Positions 30,052-40,777 of a stretch of DNA of 64,000 nt are shown in pieces (within the stretch, counting starts at the first letter, position 1; every line of letters starts with the position of its first letter). Source of the stretch: Agapetus fuscipes (taxonomy: Eukaryota; Arthropoda; Insecta; Trichoptera; Glossosomatidae); the NCBI GenBank assembly GCA_951799405.1, contig OX637357.1:868001-932000 (forward strand), written 5' to 3'. The position numbers were made by a program, and so were the translations under genes. The notes below the pieces were generated by a model that worked only from the letters and a program-made list of their open reading frames with translations, ran no database searches and was not told the origin of the DNA.

Positions 30052-30439
30052 TGTTATGTAAATAGTACTTAGTTATAAACAAAATGAATATGGTAGGTGT
30101 ATATAGACTCTAGCTGTAAGATGAATTATTATTAAGTACCTAGAGTAAGGAAATATGGTATAAGTATTGGAACCTTGTAGAATATGTTTCCAGACAAATA
30201 TATGCCCAGAATGTTCTGATTGTAGTAACTATATAAGGCGAGATTTGCCTGCAAGTAGTTCAGTCTCGAAATACTCATGGCCATTACAGACCAACTCAGT
30301 AAAAGTCAACCATCCAAGTGAAACTGTGTAAAATAAATTGTGAACTAAAATAAATAAATTTAAAATAAATCTCCGGCTGTTTTAATTAAGAAGACCGTCA
30401 TTCTAAATTTTAAAACATTAGATTCCCAAGAACACTACA
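30052..30439 (+). mobile_element. Solo LTR with ATAT duplication
   Basis: 388 bp starting TGTTATGTAAATAG and ending GAACACTACA, with ATAT at 30048-30051 and 30440-30443. It has TATATAAGGCGAG near 30232, a TTCAGTCTC initiator about 28 bp later and AATAAA sites after 30330. A 4-bp ATAT target is typical of 17.6/297-like insect Ty3/gypsy elements. No internal region is attached. Confidence 0.8.
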
Positions 30440-30747
30440 ATATTGTTGCCTATCCGCTGTTGAAATGCTGTGCACGTTCCTGAATGCGCTCGCAGTGTGT
30501 AAAGAGAATGCATGGCGGGCAGACATTATCATGACGGAGCGAATTTTCGGCGTAAGCTTGTAAAAGAATCCACCATGGCTGTAGTCAAGGGAAAGTCAAA
30601 GAAACGCCAGTTATTAACGATATGAACCGGTCCAATCTCAAGTTGTATACCAAGGTAACAGTCTGGGAACATACTTCGGTCAATAAAAGACAGCCAACAG
30701 CATAGCAAGGGCGAAGATACCATAGCACCATTTAGTTTTTGCTTTCC

Positions 30748-31245
30748 TAATCTAATCAAATCTAATCTAATCTAAGTTGCAAAGATATGTTACATTGGAG
30801 ATTCACATTACATGCAATTTCACAACCAGACACGTACAAGTTCGCGCTTGCACATGTCGCATGCGAACCTGCAACACAAAAACCAAATCTCAAATGGACA
30901 TACACCCTGCAACTCTTGCCGTTCTTCCCTGAGACAGGGGTGACATTGGTAAAGTGAACCATTTTTACAGCATGTATGGTCAGCCGTATACCAACCTATA
31001 AGTCAAGGAACATACACGACAAATTTCATTTTTAAAAATCAATAAATAATAACACATATGGACATCAAAACTAAAACAGAAAACAAATTCTAATTTAATA
31101 AACCCTAGCCGCCAACATTACAGATCAACCGCCATTTCTTTCTGTCCTTACATACTTCTTTCATTTCCTCCAGAGTCATAACCTTCTTCACAAAAGCTCT
31201 CCTTTTATTATGACTCTGGATGGAGTTTTTGCTTTCACTTTAAAA
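30748..31245 (-). mobile_element. RTE-B copy reaching the LINE ORF end
   Basis: (TAATC)n tail at 30748, full body, head near 31010, then 3' UTR and the ORF end (KKVMTLEEMKEVCKDRKKWRLICNVGG on the - strand, from about 31210 down to 31120). Confidence 0.85.
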
Positions 31246-31263
31246 AAGTCCAAATGAATTAAA

Positions 31264-31335
31264 CGTCGGTGTTATGGCTGAGGGTCAAGTCACTATTTTT
31301 GACTAGCGTATTTGAAACGGAATAACGCTTTTTTT
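31264..31335 (+). mobile_element. SINE-D head fragment
   Basis: GTCGGTGTTATGGCTGAGGG...TCTAGCGTATTTG-like sequence; compare 50793. Confidence 0.55.
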
Positions 31336-31464
31336 GATCTTCTTGGTTTCCTTTGGCCTTGATTGGAGTTTAGCTAGGCTGTTTTAAAGTCTCAATGCTA
31401 ACGTGGAAAGTACACATACCAGTCTGTCGTTTTTTTTTTTATCCGGCACCAGGCCGGAAGGCAG

Positions 31465-31725
31465 AACTTCCCGCCGGTGCTTGTTTGGCTTATCTACCAT
31501 TTGATTCAAACATGTCCTTTCAATGAATTTGTCTTAGCAATCATATTATTCACAATCTGAGCTAAGAATAGACGTAAAAACTATAATGTGAGAGTTGTTT
31601 TAAGTATTTTTTTAACATAAATCTCCAGTTTTCATGAGACACATTGGTCCAGTACACAAACAAACGTTTCTCATGTAAAATTACCTCTGATGGACATAAG
31701 ACAAACAAGCACTAAGGGGATGAGA
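31465..31725. mobile_element. MITE-C copy
   Basis: GGTGCTTGTTTGGCTTATC left and GACAAACAAGCACTAAGG right, with the family interior (CACAATCTGAGCTAAG, GACACATTGGTCCAG). Confidence 0.75.
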
Positions 31726-31769
31726 AGTGTATGAAGGTGTATGAAAGCATTCACAGAGTTTGTCCGGTG

Positions 31770-32026
31770 TTCCTTGACTTATAGGTTGGTATGCGGCTGA
31801 CCACCCATACTGTAAAAAAATGGTTCACTTTTCCAGTGTCACCCCTGTTTCAGGGAAGGACGGCAAGAGTTGCAGAGCTTATGTTCATTTGAGATGGGTT
31901 TTTATAATGTAGGTCCACATGCGGCATGTGTTAGCGCGAAATTATACATGTCTGCTTGTGGGAATGCATTTGATATAAATCTTAAATAATGTATATCCTT
32001 GCAGCTTAGATTAGATTAGATTAGAT
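31770..32026 (+). mobile_element. RTE-B complete short copy
   Basis: TTCCTTGACTTATAGGTTGG to AGCTTAGATTAGATTAGAT. Nearly the same subtype as 19025-19279 and 20298-20570. Confidence 0.9.
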
Positions 32027-32304
32027 CCATAGACAATCCGAACGGAATTCGTTGTGTCAGAAATGCCCCTAACTCAGTCGGTTCTAACTTATAATTTGAG
32101 ACCGATCTACATAATATTTATACATACGTACAAACAATGGCGACTCAGGCCCGGATTAAGGGCAATACGAGCGGTGCGACCGTACCAGGGCATCCATGTC
32201 CTAGGGGGGCCCAAGACGTTTAAAAAAATATACTTCAAAGAAAATTAAAGGTGGACCAGATTCAGTACTCAGGTTAGTTTAAGTGAACAATAAGGATATA
32301 TATC

Positions 32305-32845
32305 GATACCTTATAGGTAAAACTGAATAATATAATATACATATTAAGCTAACATGAGTTTCGCAGAAAGATGCAATTTTTTTCCTATTTTCTACGAAAG
32401 GTAACACTAAAGAAGTGTAAAAAACCTGTAGTTTAGAAGTTCTTCATGAGCACTTTCTTATGATTAGTTCACTTAGTATAAGAAGTTACACTCAATAAAA
32501 ATTTTTATCCACGGTTTCTCAAATCAGTACTGTACTGTATTTTATCCTGCCGCCGTTCCACTAGGGATGGCCGGTATCTCCGCAGATGCGTCTCCATTTT
32601 TTTCTGTCCTTGCATACCTCTTTCATCTCTTCAACATTCATCACTCTCATCATACGAGTACATACTCTTCTCTTATTTTCACTCTGCAGGTTTCATTCTT
32701 TCGCAATCTCACCTCTTAGCTCTATCTTTCATTGCAAAAGTCGTTAGTCATTCATCATACATTCTTTCAAGATGTCTGAAACATAAGCAGTGAATCAGCA
32801 CTTATTCAATTTCACTTTAAAAGTGGCGATATTTTTATGGTAGGC
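32305..32845. mobile_element. MITE-L split by RTE-2
   Basis: ATACCTTATAGGTAAAACTG at the left and TTCACTTTAAAAGTGGCGAT at the right, interior as in 7351-7568. Confidence 0.6.
32540..32790 (-). mobile_element. RTE-2 3' end
   Basis: TATCCTGCCGCCGTTCCAC, CTTTCATCTCTTC and CATACATTCTTTCAAGATG are the reversed RTE-2 3' UTR and ORF end, with a deletion. Confidence 0.7.
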
Positions 32846-33197
32846 GACGGTTAAAGGGGGGGATGGAGAAGGGATTTGGGCCCCCCATGACTTTCCTTGC
32901 ACCAGGGCCCCCAGTGGTCTTACTCCTGTCCTGGATGGCGTTTAGATTTATGTGTGTAGCTTTGTTTGCCTAGGTGTTGGCCGCCATTACACGCTCGCTG
33001 CAAATTCATTGTGAAAAGTAACAACATCTACCGCTTACGTATGCGTCGATGAGCGTCACCTGTACTGTGCGCCCAGCTGTTCAAACCGAATCAGCAAATG
33101 TTTGTGTCCATAAGAAATCTATACACAACAAATAATGGCATATCTAACATTTTTGTCGATTCGTTTACTTGTAGGTAAGCATGAGGCTGCCCACCCA

Positions 33198-33540
33198 AAT
33201 CTAATCTAATCCAATCTAAGTTGCAAAATATATGTAATATTAAAGATTCACATTTTATGTATTTTCACAAAACAGACACGTATAAGTTCGCGCTTAAACA
33301 TGCCGCATGTGGTCCTACAATATAAAAACCTGAATCTCAAATGAACATACACCCTGCAACTCCTGCCGACCTTCCCTGAAACATGGGTGATATTGGCAAA
33401 GTGAACCATTTTCCACAGCATGGGTGGTCAGCCGCATACCAACCTATAAGTCAAGGAACATACACAACAAATTAAATTTTTAATATCAACAAATTATAAC
33501 ATGTATGGACATCAAAAACTAACAGAAAACAAATTCTATA
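33198..33540 (-). mobile_element. RTE-B long copy
   Basis: (TAATC)n tail, body, head at about 33460, then LINE 3'-UTR sequence to about 33540. Confidence 0.8.
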
Positions 33541-33545
33541 ACACA

Positions 33546-33745
33546 TTTTTTTTTAATAGATTTGTGGAAAGGAATGCAATCCGCCAACCTATTTTGCCTG
33601 GCCAGTTTTCTTCATGCGAAAGCAGAAGCTTGTGTGCATGCAACGGCATCTGTTGAACCAGGGTCGAAGTTATCGTCGCGGGATTCGAACCATCGTTATC
33701 CGGTTCCAAATAACCCGACTTGATCCCCGCGGCCATAACACCGGC
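33546..33745 (-). mobile_element. SINE-D copy
   Basis: AATAGATTTGTGGAAAGG, CATCTGTTGAACCAGGGTC, GGATTCGAACCATCG and GGCCATAACACCGGC are the reversed tail, body, B box and head. Confidence 0.75.
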
Positions 33746-33991
33746 TGTTGTTGTAAATGCTGTCTAATTTTTTTTTTTTTATTATCTTGAAGAAGAAGAC
33801 ATTTTATAGTAAACGCAATGTTTGAGTGTACACTGAGTTTTTGCAGTGGCACAGTGGTTAGAATGGCAGTCACGCGCCAATGGTCGGCTGGGTTTGGTAT
33901 TTAGACCAGTTTTGGATGCTTGCAGTTCCGGCTGCGGAGAAGTCATCGTGAACCAGTCGAACCGAACATTTGTAATGTCAATCTATCTCTC

Positions 33992-34375
33992 TAATCTAAT
34001 CTAATCTAATCTAAGTTGTTAAGATATGTTACATTGGAGATTCACATTACATGCATTCTCACAACTAGACACGTACAAGTTCGCGCTTGCACATGCCTCA
34101 TGTGAACCTACAACATCTTATCTAATCTAATCTAATCTAAGCTGCAAAGATATATATCATTTCAGATTTATGTTAAATGCATTCCCACAAGCAGATATGT
34201 ATAATTTCGCGCTAACACATGCCGCATGTGGACCTACAACATAAAAACCAAATCTCAAATGGACATACACCCTGCAACTCTTGCCGTCCTTCCCTGTAAC
34301 AGGGGTGACATTGGCAAAGTGAACCATTTTTACAGCATGGGTGGTCAGCCGCATACCAACCTATAAGTCAAGGAA
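33992..34375 (-). mobile_element. Two RTE-B copies in tandem
   Basis: A truncated copy (33992-34117) is followed by a complete one (34118-34375), each with its own (TAATC)n tail. Confidence 0.85.
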
Positions 34376-34433
34376 CTAAAATCTGAATAATAAGTTGCAA
34401 AAAATATTATTAAAAAAAAAATCATTTTAAGTA

Positions 34434-34541
34434 AATGTGCACAATTAGACACGTAAAAGTTTGCGCTCACATATTATGCTGTATGTGCACATAGAAAATA
34501 TACCAAACCTCACATGAATATAAATATTGCAACTCATTTTT
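34434..34541 (-). mobile_element. RTE-B interior fragment
   Basis: TAGACACGTAAAAGTTTGCG...TATTGCAACTCATTTTT; ends are lost. Confidence 0.55.
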
Positions 34542-34760
34542 TGACCGGTCCGTAGTCTAGTGGGTAACGCTTCGGACTCGTTAATGGAAGATCGTGGGTT
34601 TGAATCCCGTTGGAGCACAAACAATATATATGTATTCCTCGCTGGATTGAAAAATTCATACGTCTTTACCAAAGACCGGTCATCAAAGGTCCATCTAGCC
34701 TTACAACAACTGGGTATTGCTTAAGATTGGTCGCTTTTTAGCGACAAGCAAGCTCGCAGA
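34542..34760 (+). mobile_element. SINE-A, + half of inverted pair
   Basis: GACCGGTCCGTAGTCTAG head to CAAGCTCGCAGAGATCG; the A1 tail is missing. Confidence 0.85.
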
Positions 34761-34761
34761 G

Positions 34762-34899
34762 ATCGTGATCGGTCTGGTTTTTGAAGGTTAATGAATTTTT
34801 CAACCCAGCGAAATGCATTTTTTTTTGCTCTGCCGGGAATCGAACTCCCGACCTTCCATTTACGAATCCAAAGCGTTACCACTAGACTACGGATCGGTA
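34762..34899 (-). mobile_element. SINE-A, - half of inverted pair
   Basis: Read on the - strand: GTACCGATCCGTAGTCTAG, TCGGGAGTTCGATTCCC, then the body to ACCAGACCGATCAC. It is joined tail to tail with the preceding copy. Confidence 0.85.
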
Positions 34900-34922
34900 C
34901 AGTAGATATTTATGTTGTTGCT

Positions 34923-35557
34923 TGTTATGTTTAGATTAAAAAGGTATCTTCAGGATACTTACATCCGGCTAGCTCTCATCAGCATCACTCTCAGGGCGTG
35001 GGGGTCTTTCTTTCGGTTGCTCACTTGTACTTTGGGAAGGGTTTTATAATTAAAAGATAAAGTTAACATGAACAAATAAGGGTTTATTACTGTACTAATA
35101 TGGGGGGGAAAAGGGGAAATAAGGGATTGGCCAGACCTACAGGTTGTCACTAGAACACTCCCTATTCCGTTGGCTGGAGTTCTAAACGGAAGGCCTGGGG
35201 CAGCGCCCCAGGCTAGCGGCGGTTCACAAGGCGGACGCCTCCACACGTTGGAGCCCCTGGGTGGGCGCTCCTATGCCTCTGGTCCACAAGGCGGGTGCCT
35301 TGCTGGCAGGAAATCCAAGTAGATGGGGGGGGAGGAGGGAGCTCCATCGTAGTGCCTCCTCCTGCACCGCTTGGTGCTTGGTCGCTAACGTGTGACTCAC
35401 TTCACATCTCGCCGGGAACTGATGAACGACGGCCTGATTAGTTCATACGGTGCAGTTCGGCCGCTTCCGTGACCGTTCGGCTCCACTCGGCCCACAAACA
35501 CACACTGCACACTTCGGGATTGTTTTTTTATAATATGTTATTTAAAATAACATAACA
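34923..35557 (-). repeat. 3' LTR of the non-autonomous element
   Basis: Runs TGTTATG...CATAACA in either direction. Same content as 37783-38416, including an AATAAA signal (- strand) and a 95-codon open frame. Confidence 0.92.
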
Positions 35558-35929
35558 TTCCCCTTTCTCACAAAAATAAAGAAAGAAAACCAGGAGCAAC
35601 ACAACAGTCTTCACACACAACACCAGGTCTTTGGCCATTAAGAAAATTGAAAATTTTATGGGAACACAAAAAGGAAATGGGGATTTACAGGAACATCCTT
35701 CTGTCCTATCAACACACCAGAAAGAAGGAAGAAGAAAACTGGTGACTGTGAGAATTATCGATTTGATTTGGGAAATTTCAAGGTGGTTCCAATAACCGAC
35801 AAGACGCGGATTAAAAGCGATCTTGTAACAAGGCCTTTTTTCTTCACCAAAACATGTCGAAAACTCTAAACAATAAATAATAATCACAGCAATCAAAACA
35901 TATTTTACACTGGTACTTATATTAACCAA
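35528..35929 (-). CDS. 133-residue membrane-type ORF at 3' end of LTR element
   Basis: The frame begins inside the internal region, crosses the purine tract and ends about 30 bp into the 3' LTR. Residues ~8-22 are a hydrophobic run followed by a plausible signal cleavage site (STCFGEE). The middle has clustered cysteines. A second hydrophobic run near residues 104-122 is followed by a short tail. Position and layout recall a shrunken envelope-type gene of insect gypsy elements, but there is no clear sequence match and no furin or fusion motif is evident. It may be a chance open frame. Confidence 0.3.
   Translation of the reverse strand: MVNISTSVKYVLIAVIIIYCLEFSTCFGEEKRPCYKIAFNPRLVGYWNHLEISQIKSIILTVTSFLLPSFWCVDRTEGCSCKSPFPFCVPIKFSIFLMAKDLVLCVKTVVLLLVFFLYFCEKGECYVILNNIL
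35558..35570 (-). promoter_or_regulatory. Polypurine tract
   Basis: GAGAAAGGGGAA on the - strand directly before the 3' LTR (TGTTATG) primes plus-strand DNA in LTR elements. Confidence 0.85.
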
Positions 35930-37763
35930 GTCATAACTCGTTACAGGAGTCGACTATTATATAACAATAAGTTCTGAGCTGAATACAAAAAAAATACATA
36001 CAGAGACAACATCCAAAACTCGCTCAAAATATTTAATATGTTAGTGCGTAAAATCCACTACGAACTCACTCGAAAAAAGAGTGGAACATTCCATATAAAA
36101 CATCCTAAAGTGATAATGGAATACACAAACAAAATATTACAAATACACCAGCTCTTTCGAGCCTCAAACACGTCTGTTCTCACAGACATTTTCCCCCTTC
36201 GACAAAATGAACAAGGCTTTAAGTGTCATCTTATACACAAAAGTGCATATCAGATCCCAGATTTACGAAACGTAACATCTCAAGAAAATGCGCTCCCTTT
36301 TCCAAGAAAAAGGCCAGCATTTCTTCCCCTTACATCAATTTCCACTCAAAGCAGTGATAATTTCATCCCTACATCAACATACCGTGGAAAATCCACACAC
36401 GGACCTACGAAAGTAGAATCCCGGAAAACGGCTTCCCTTTCCCAAAGGACCACATTTTCCCACTCTTTCTCAATGGCGCCACTTCATTTTTTTAGAAGAA
36501 TAAAGAAACTTCATTATTCAATCTTTTTCCAAAGGGTTAATTCGGAAAACCATTGAAATTTTACACAAAAAAAAAACTGTTGAAGATATTTACATACATA
36601 AAAACAAATGTAGTCAAGAAATCCTAATTCTAACTAAATTACCTATTTGTACTCTATAAAACAAAATTTCTCCGATGTTTTTTGAGAACCGATCAAGTTT
36701 ACATTTCTCCAAGTGACCCGTATATCAGTCAAACATCGCACAAAAGTGATATGCTATTGGCTTGCAAGAAATAAAACCATCGTAAATATTAAACTAAAAT
36801 GAATCCTAAGCTACCTTTTTACAAAAATTACAATCCTCTATCGTTTTTTGAGGGTTCTTGGAACGATTTCAATGTTCCCTGACAACACACAAAAGTACCT
36901 AAAGCTAATCTATAAAATTATTTACAAATGGCAGCCAACAGAATAGCCATAGTTCGTAGTAAATTTCCGAAAGGAGCCAATCACCAGTCTACCCCGAAAA
37001 AAAAAATATATATATTTTAAAATGTTTTTGAGAATAGCACATTAAAAAAAACAAATGGGGGAAAAAAAACATCATGAATTACCAAACACTTAATCCTCAC
37101 ATTAAATAAAATACTTCTGAGAATCCTTTAATGTGGAAAAAAGTTTGTTAAAAGCTTTTATGAAAAAAAACATAAAGTGAAAGTTTATTTGCCTAGCAAC
37201 AAATAATGCATCAATTTCAAGGTAGGTACTTATGTAAAATAAACAAAGCTAGATTTCTGTGAAAAAAATAAAACAAAATAATGATGATTTCTCAAATGAA
37301 TTCTCAAAAATGCATGTACATTTTATTGATATTAAAATTTCACAGAATTTTAAATCGTCAAAGCACATTTACGCAAATGCAAAAAACAACAAGGGAGCAA
37401 TCAAAACATTGTTAGATCAAAATAGACAGAAATACTTAATGTTGAAGAAAAAATGAAATTTGGCATAAAAAATTAAAATATGACGAGGTTTCTTAGCAAA
37501 TGATACAAGATTTAATGATTTATTTTTCAGGCTTCTCAAAAATTGCATGTCAATTTATATTGATATAAAAATTCTATCATAATTTTTAATCGTCAAAAGG
37601 ACATTACAGCAAAATGCAAAAGCAATCAAAACAAAAACAATTCACTCCAAAATCAAGGCAAGAAAACATATGACATCATAATGAAAGCAAAAAAAATACA
37701 CTAAAAAAAAAACACAGCTTCACAAAACAATTCCCAAAATAAAAGTTCGCAAAATCGAAAGAA
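35930..37763 (-). other. Non-coding interior of LTR element
   Basis: AT-rich (A-rich on +) with no retroviral domain in six frames. A 172-codon frame on the + strand (36038-36556) runs against the element and has low-complexity composition. Two loosely similar blocks, at about 37280-37440 and 37530-37680 (TTGATATTAAAATTTCACAG versus TTGATATAAAAATTCTATC), suggest an internal duplication. Confidence 0.6.
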
Positions 37764-37781
37764 TCCCAGTTGGATGCGCCA
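37764..37781 (-). promoter_or_regulatory. Primer binding site
   Basis: TGGCGCATCCAACTGGGA begins one base after the 5' LTR. TGGCGCA would pair with a tRNA 3' end TGCGCCA, as found in insect serine tRNAs. The exact tRNA is inferred. Confidence 0.75.
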
Positions 37782-37782
37782 G

Positions 37783-38416
37783 TGTTATGTTTAGATTGAA
37801 AGGTATCTTCAGGATACTTACATCCGGCTAGCTCTCATCAGCATCACTCTCAGGGCGTGGGGGTCTTTCTTTCGGTTGCTCACTTGTACTTTGGGAAGGG
37901 TTTTATAATTAAAAGATAAAGTTAACATGAACAAATAAGGGTTTATTACTGTACTAATATGGGGGGGAAAAGGGGAAATAAGGGATTGGCCAGACCTACA
38001 GGTTGTCACTAGAACACTCCCTATTCCGTTGGCTGGAGTTCTAAACGGAAGGCCTGGGGCAGCGCCCCAGGCTAGCGGCGGTTCACAAGGCGGACGCCTC
38101 CACACGTTGGAGCCCCTGGGTGGGCGCTCCTATGCCTCTGGTCCACAAGGCGGGTGCCTTGCTGGCAGGAAATCCAAGTAGATGGGGGGGGAGGAGGGAG
38201 CTCCATCGTAGTGCCTCCTCCTGCACCGCTTGGTGCTTGGTCGCTAACGTGTGACTCACTTCACATCTCGCCGGGAACTGATGAACGACGGCCTGATTAG
38301 TTCATACGGTGCAGTTCGGCCGCTTCCGTGACCGTTCGGCTCCACTCGGCCCACAAACACACACTGCACACTTCGGGATTGTTTTTTTATAATATGTTAT
38401 TTAAAATAACATAACA
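37783..38416 (-). repeat. 5' LTR of the non-autonomous element
   Basis: On the - strand TATAAAAAAAC lies about 25 bp from the LTR start (near 38384-38391), with GCAGTGTG as a possible initiator about 25 bp on. AATAAA is at 37942-37947. U3 is therefore very short and R very long (~420 bp). A perfect donor-like GATGTAAGTATCC lies near 37823. The R region is much GC-richer than the surroundings and holds a 95-codon open frame (37818-38105) identical in both LTRs. Confidence 0.9.
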
Positions 38417-38420
38417 TGCT

Positions 38421-38735
38421 GTCTGTGGATTAGAAATAATTGTTTCGCTCAACGAGTGCTTCACACAGCGAGGAAGATTCACTTCAAACGAGTCTTGTTA
38501 TCGATGCCCACAATATTTTATAGCGTTCGTAGACCCAAGATTCAGCGCCACTGTTGAAAAGTGAAAAGTGAATAGACGCCTTTAGTTCGTACGTATACAT
38601 TTCGTTACCTACATTGTAATTCTTTGAGGTGATATCCCATACTAAAATAACGTACAACTACTGTACCTAATATCATGTGCCTATCTACATATTATGGTTA
38701 TAAGGTTACCATACGTTCTGGATATAATTTAGGAT
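38421..38735. other. No recognisable feature
   Basis: Short stretch between the LTR element and the next SINE-A with nothing supported. Confidence 0.35.
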
Positions 38736-38740
38736 GATTT

Positions 38741-39015
38741 TTTGGTGAGCGCTGTTTTTGTGTGTATCACACCTCCAGAGCCCTCTGCGAGCTTGGTCGT
38801 CGCTGTGGAAAGCGCCAATTCTCAAGCAAGACCCAGTTGTTGTAAGGTTGGATGGACCTTTCAGCGACCGGTCTTTGGTAAAGGTTTTTGAATTTTCAAC
38901 CCAGCGAATAGCACATTTGGAAATACAAATGGTATACTTTTTTTGCTCCGCCGGGATTCGAATCCACAACCTTCCATTCAGAGTCCGAAGTGTTGCCACT
39001 GGACTACGGACCGGT
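38741..39015 (-). mobile_element. SINE-A1 full-length copy
   Basis: GGTGAGCGCTGTTTTTGTG tail to the head GGACCGGTCCGTAGTCC (read - strand). Well preserved. Confidence 0.9.
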
Positions 39016-39031
39016 CCATTTTTTTTCACTT

Positions 39032-39265
39032 TTCTATAATCTATAATCAAAGCTGCAAAGATATGTTAACATTTAAAGCTCATATGAAAAGCATGCCTAC
39101 AGACAGGCCCATGTAGGTTCGCGCCTACACATTCTGCATGTGTGCATACAAATAAAGAAAACCTCACATGGACATAACCCTTGCAACTCCTGCCGCCGTT
39201 CCCTGAACCGGGGTGGCATTGGCAAAAGCGAACCGATTTTTACAGCACCAACCAATCAGTCAAGA
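39032..39265 (-). mobile_element. RTE-B copy with short head deletion
   Basis: ATAATCAAAGCTGCAAAG to CCAACCAATCAGTCAAG; the GGTGGTCAGC part of the head is lost. Same subtype as 25675-25900. Confidence 0.8.
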
Positions 39266-39530
39266 TGGCGATATCTAGTTTTACTGAATCCCACATTGCC
39301 CATTGGTCCCGTTTCAAGACTTAATGGTATTCCCACTTTTCTTGATTATCGGTTAAAAGCATTTCTACTTTTTAAGCACAAATATGCAGAAAATGTCCTG
39401 TTTTACCAAGTTGCTATTTAAATTGATACGTTTCTTATCATTTCCAGTACGAAACGAGTTTTACACTTCGATAAAAAACAATTATAACTGTTATACACTA
39501 AAAACAATTAAATACAATGTTAAACAAATG

Positions 39531-39690
39531 CTCCTTGACTAATTATACGTTGGTATGAGTCTGTTCACTTTAGCAATGCCACCCTGTTTCCGGATAAAAC
39601 GGAAAGAATTGCAGGTTCATGTCCATTTCAGATTTGGCTTTTTGCACTTTAATATACATGCGTAGTTCGGTTGCATTTGTTGTGAATCTC
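39531..39690 (+). mobile_element. RTE-B diverged, internally deleted
   Basis: CTCCTTGACTAATTATACG...CTGTTTCCGGATAAAACGG...TGCAGGTTCATGTCC. Confidence 0.65.
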
Positions 39691-39696
39691 AACTGT

Positions 39697-39890
39697 CAAA
39701 ATAGTCGGCGCTATGGACAAGCAGGTGAAGAAAATAGCTTTGACGAGTTTAAAATAAAAACAACGCTGGTTCAATTCCCTTCGGGCTCCTTGGTGAAATC
39801 GTCAACCCTGGTTCAACAGATGTCATTGGCTGATTATTATTAATTGATAATGCTACACAGTCTGTTGCTGGCAAAAATTGCCCTCTTCAC
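39697..39890 (+). mobile_element. SINE-D copy
   Basis: GTCGGCGCTATGGACAAGC head, GGTTCAATTCCCTTCGGG B box, CCTGGTTCAACAGATGTC body and CTGTTGCTGGC end. Confidence 0.7.
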
Positions 39891-39946
39891 GGTTTTTTTT
39901 TTTAAAAGACTTATATTTGCAGCTTAGATTAAAAATATAGTTCGGT

Positions 39947-40140
39947 TGACAGCTCAGTATGCTTGCGTTTAGAACCAAGAGTCTAGGGTTCGAATTCAAT
40001 CGAGGTTGTCCGACATGATTTCTTGTTAGTTCTTACCCAATCATAGTGCCGGCAAGGTTTACTTAGCCTTATCAAGAATGAGAACCTTCTTTCTTGGGAG
40101 CAGCGAAACCCCCACTATACGTAGTGGCGAATCCTCAATA
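39947..40140 (+). mobile_element. SINE-C diverged copy
   Basis: AGTTCGGTTGACAGCTCAG head, GGTTCGAATTCAATCG, GCCGGCAAGGTTTACTTAGC and GAAACCCCCACT body. Confidence 0.65.
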
Positions 40141-40777
40141 GAGGCAAGTAGTTATTGAATGTCTCTCCTGATTTTGTTAGATTTTCCGTATTCAACGTTC
40201 CTCCTTCATGTATGAACGTCATAATAAGCACATTCTTATATTTATCTATGAACTGTTCAGGGACGTGCACAGCATTCTACCCGTGGGTAGGCAACAATAT
40301 GCAATTTATTTATTAGATTTAGATTTACATTATTGTTTTCTTTAATAGATTTGTGAAGAGAAACACAATTCATTTTTCCTGGTCACATACCTGTATATAT
40401 TGTGAGGGTTTTTCTTACTTTATTTTATAAGGATCTTCAATGTGGTGTTTGGCAGTGCTCTGAAGAATTATGACTGCTTGAGTGCATAGCGCCAGGAATC
40501 ATATCACTTACAATTGAGGATAGTGAATCAAAAACTTTGTAAACACCTTTATTTATCCACAATCACAATATTTATATAATTATTTATTTTATCCACAATC
40601 ACAATGTATATATAATAAACCACAGCAATATTGATAACATATAACCAAAATTCACATGCTTGTGGCTTTCCCGCCAGGGAAGCTTTTTTTCTGTCTTTCT
40701 GCATTCTTTTGTTTTCGTTTTTTTATTCAAATTCAAATCTAATGTTCCATTCCACCAAACAAACAAATTCATCTCGT

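Larger units (their letters stand above)
32146..32933. mobile_element. Non-autonomous hAT carrying other insertions
   Basis: CAGGCCCGGATTAAGGGC at the left, followed by GAGCGGTGCGACCG, matches the element at 54677-55375. The right end CCAGGGCCCCC...TGTCCTG is weaker. TGGCG occurs at both flanks (32138, 32936) but a clean 8-bp duplication is not evident. MITE-L and RTE-2 lie inside. Confidence 0.65.
34923..38416 (-). mobile_element. Non-autonomous LTR retroelement without gag-pol
   Basis: Two direct LTRs (635 and 634 bp) flank 2225 bp. The two copies differ only near their outer end by about one substitution and one indel. TGCT is duplicated on both sides (34919-34922, 38417-38420). On the - strand the internal region starts with a primer site one base after the LTR, TGGCGCATCCAACTGGG, and ends with a purine tract GAGAAAGGGGAA touching the 3' LTR. 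Both place the element on the - strand. No gag, protease, RT or integrase is visible in any frame. The 4-bp duplication fits Ty3/gypsy-type integration. It resembles a large non-autonomous LTR derivative that would need proteins from elsewhere. Confidence 0.92.

Noticed and set aside
19941..30439. One full LTR element using the two ATAT-flanked LTRs as its ends
   Set aside because: Each LTR has ATAT on both sides, no primer site follows the left one, and the 9-kb interval is ordinary nested repeats; two solo LTRs explain it better.
36038..36556. 172-codon frame on the + strand inside the LTR element
   Set aside because: It runs opposite to the element as oriented by its primer site and purine tract, shows no domain, and has biased low-complexity composition.
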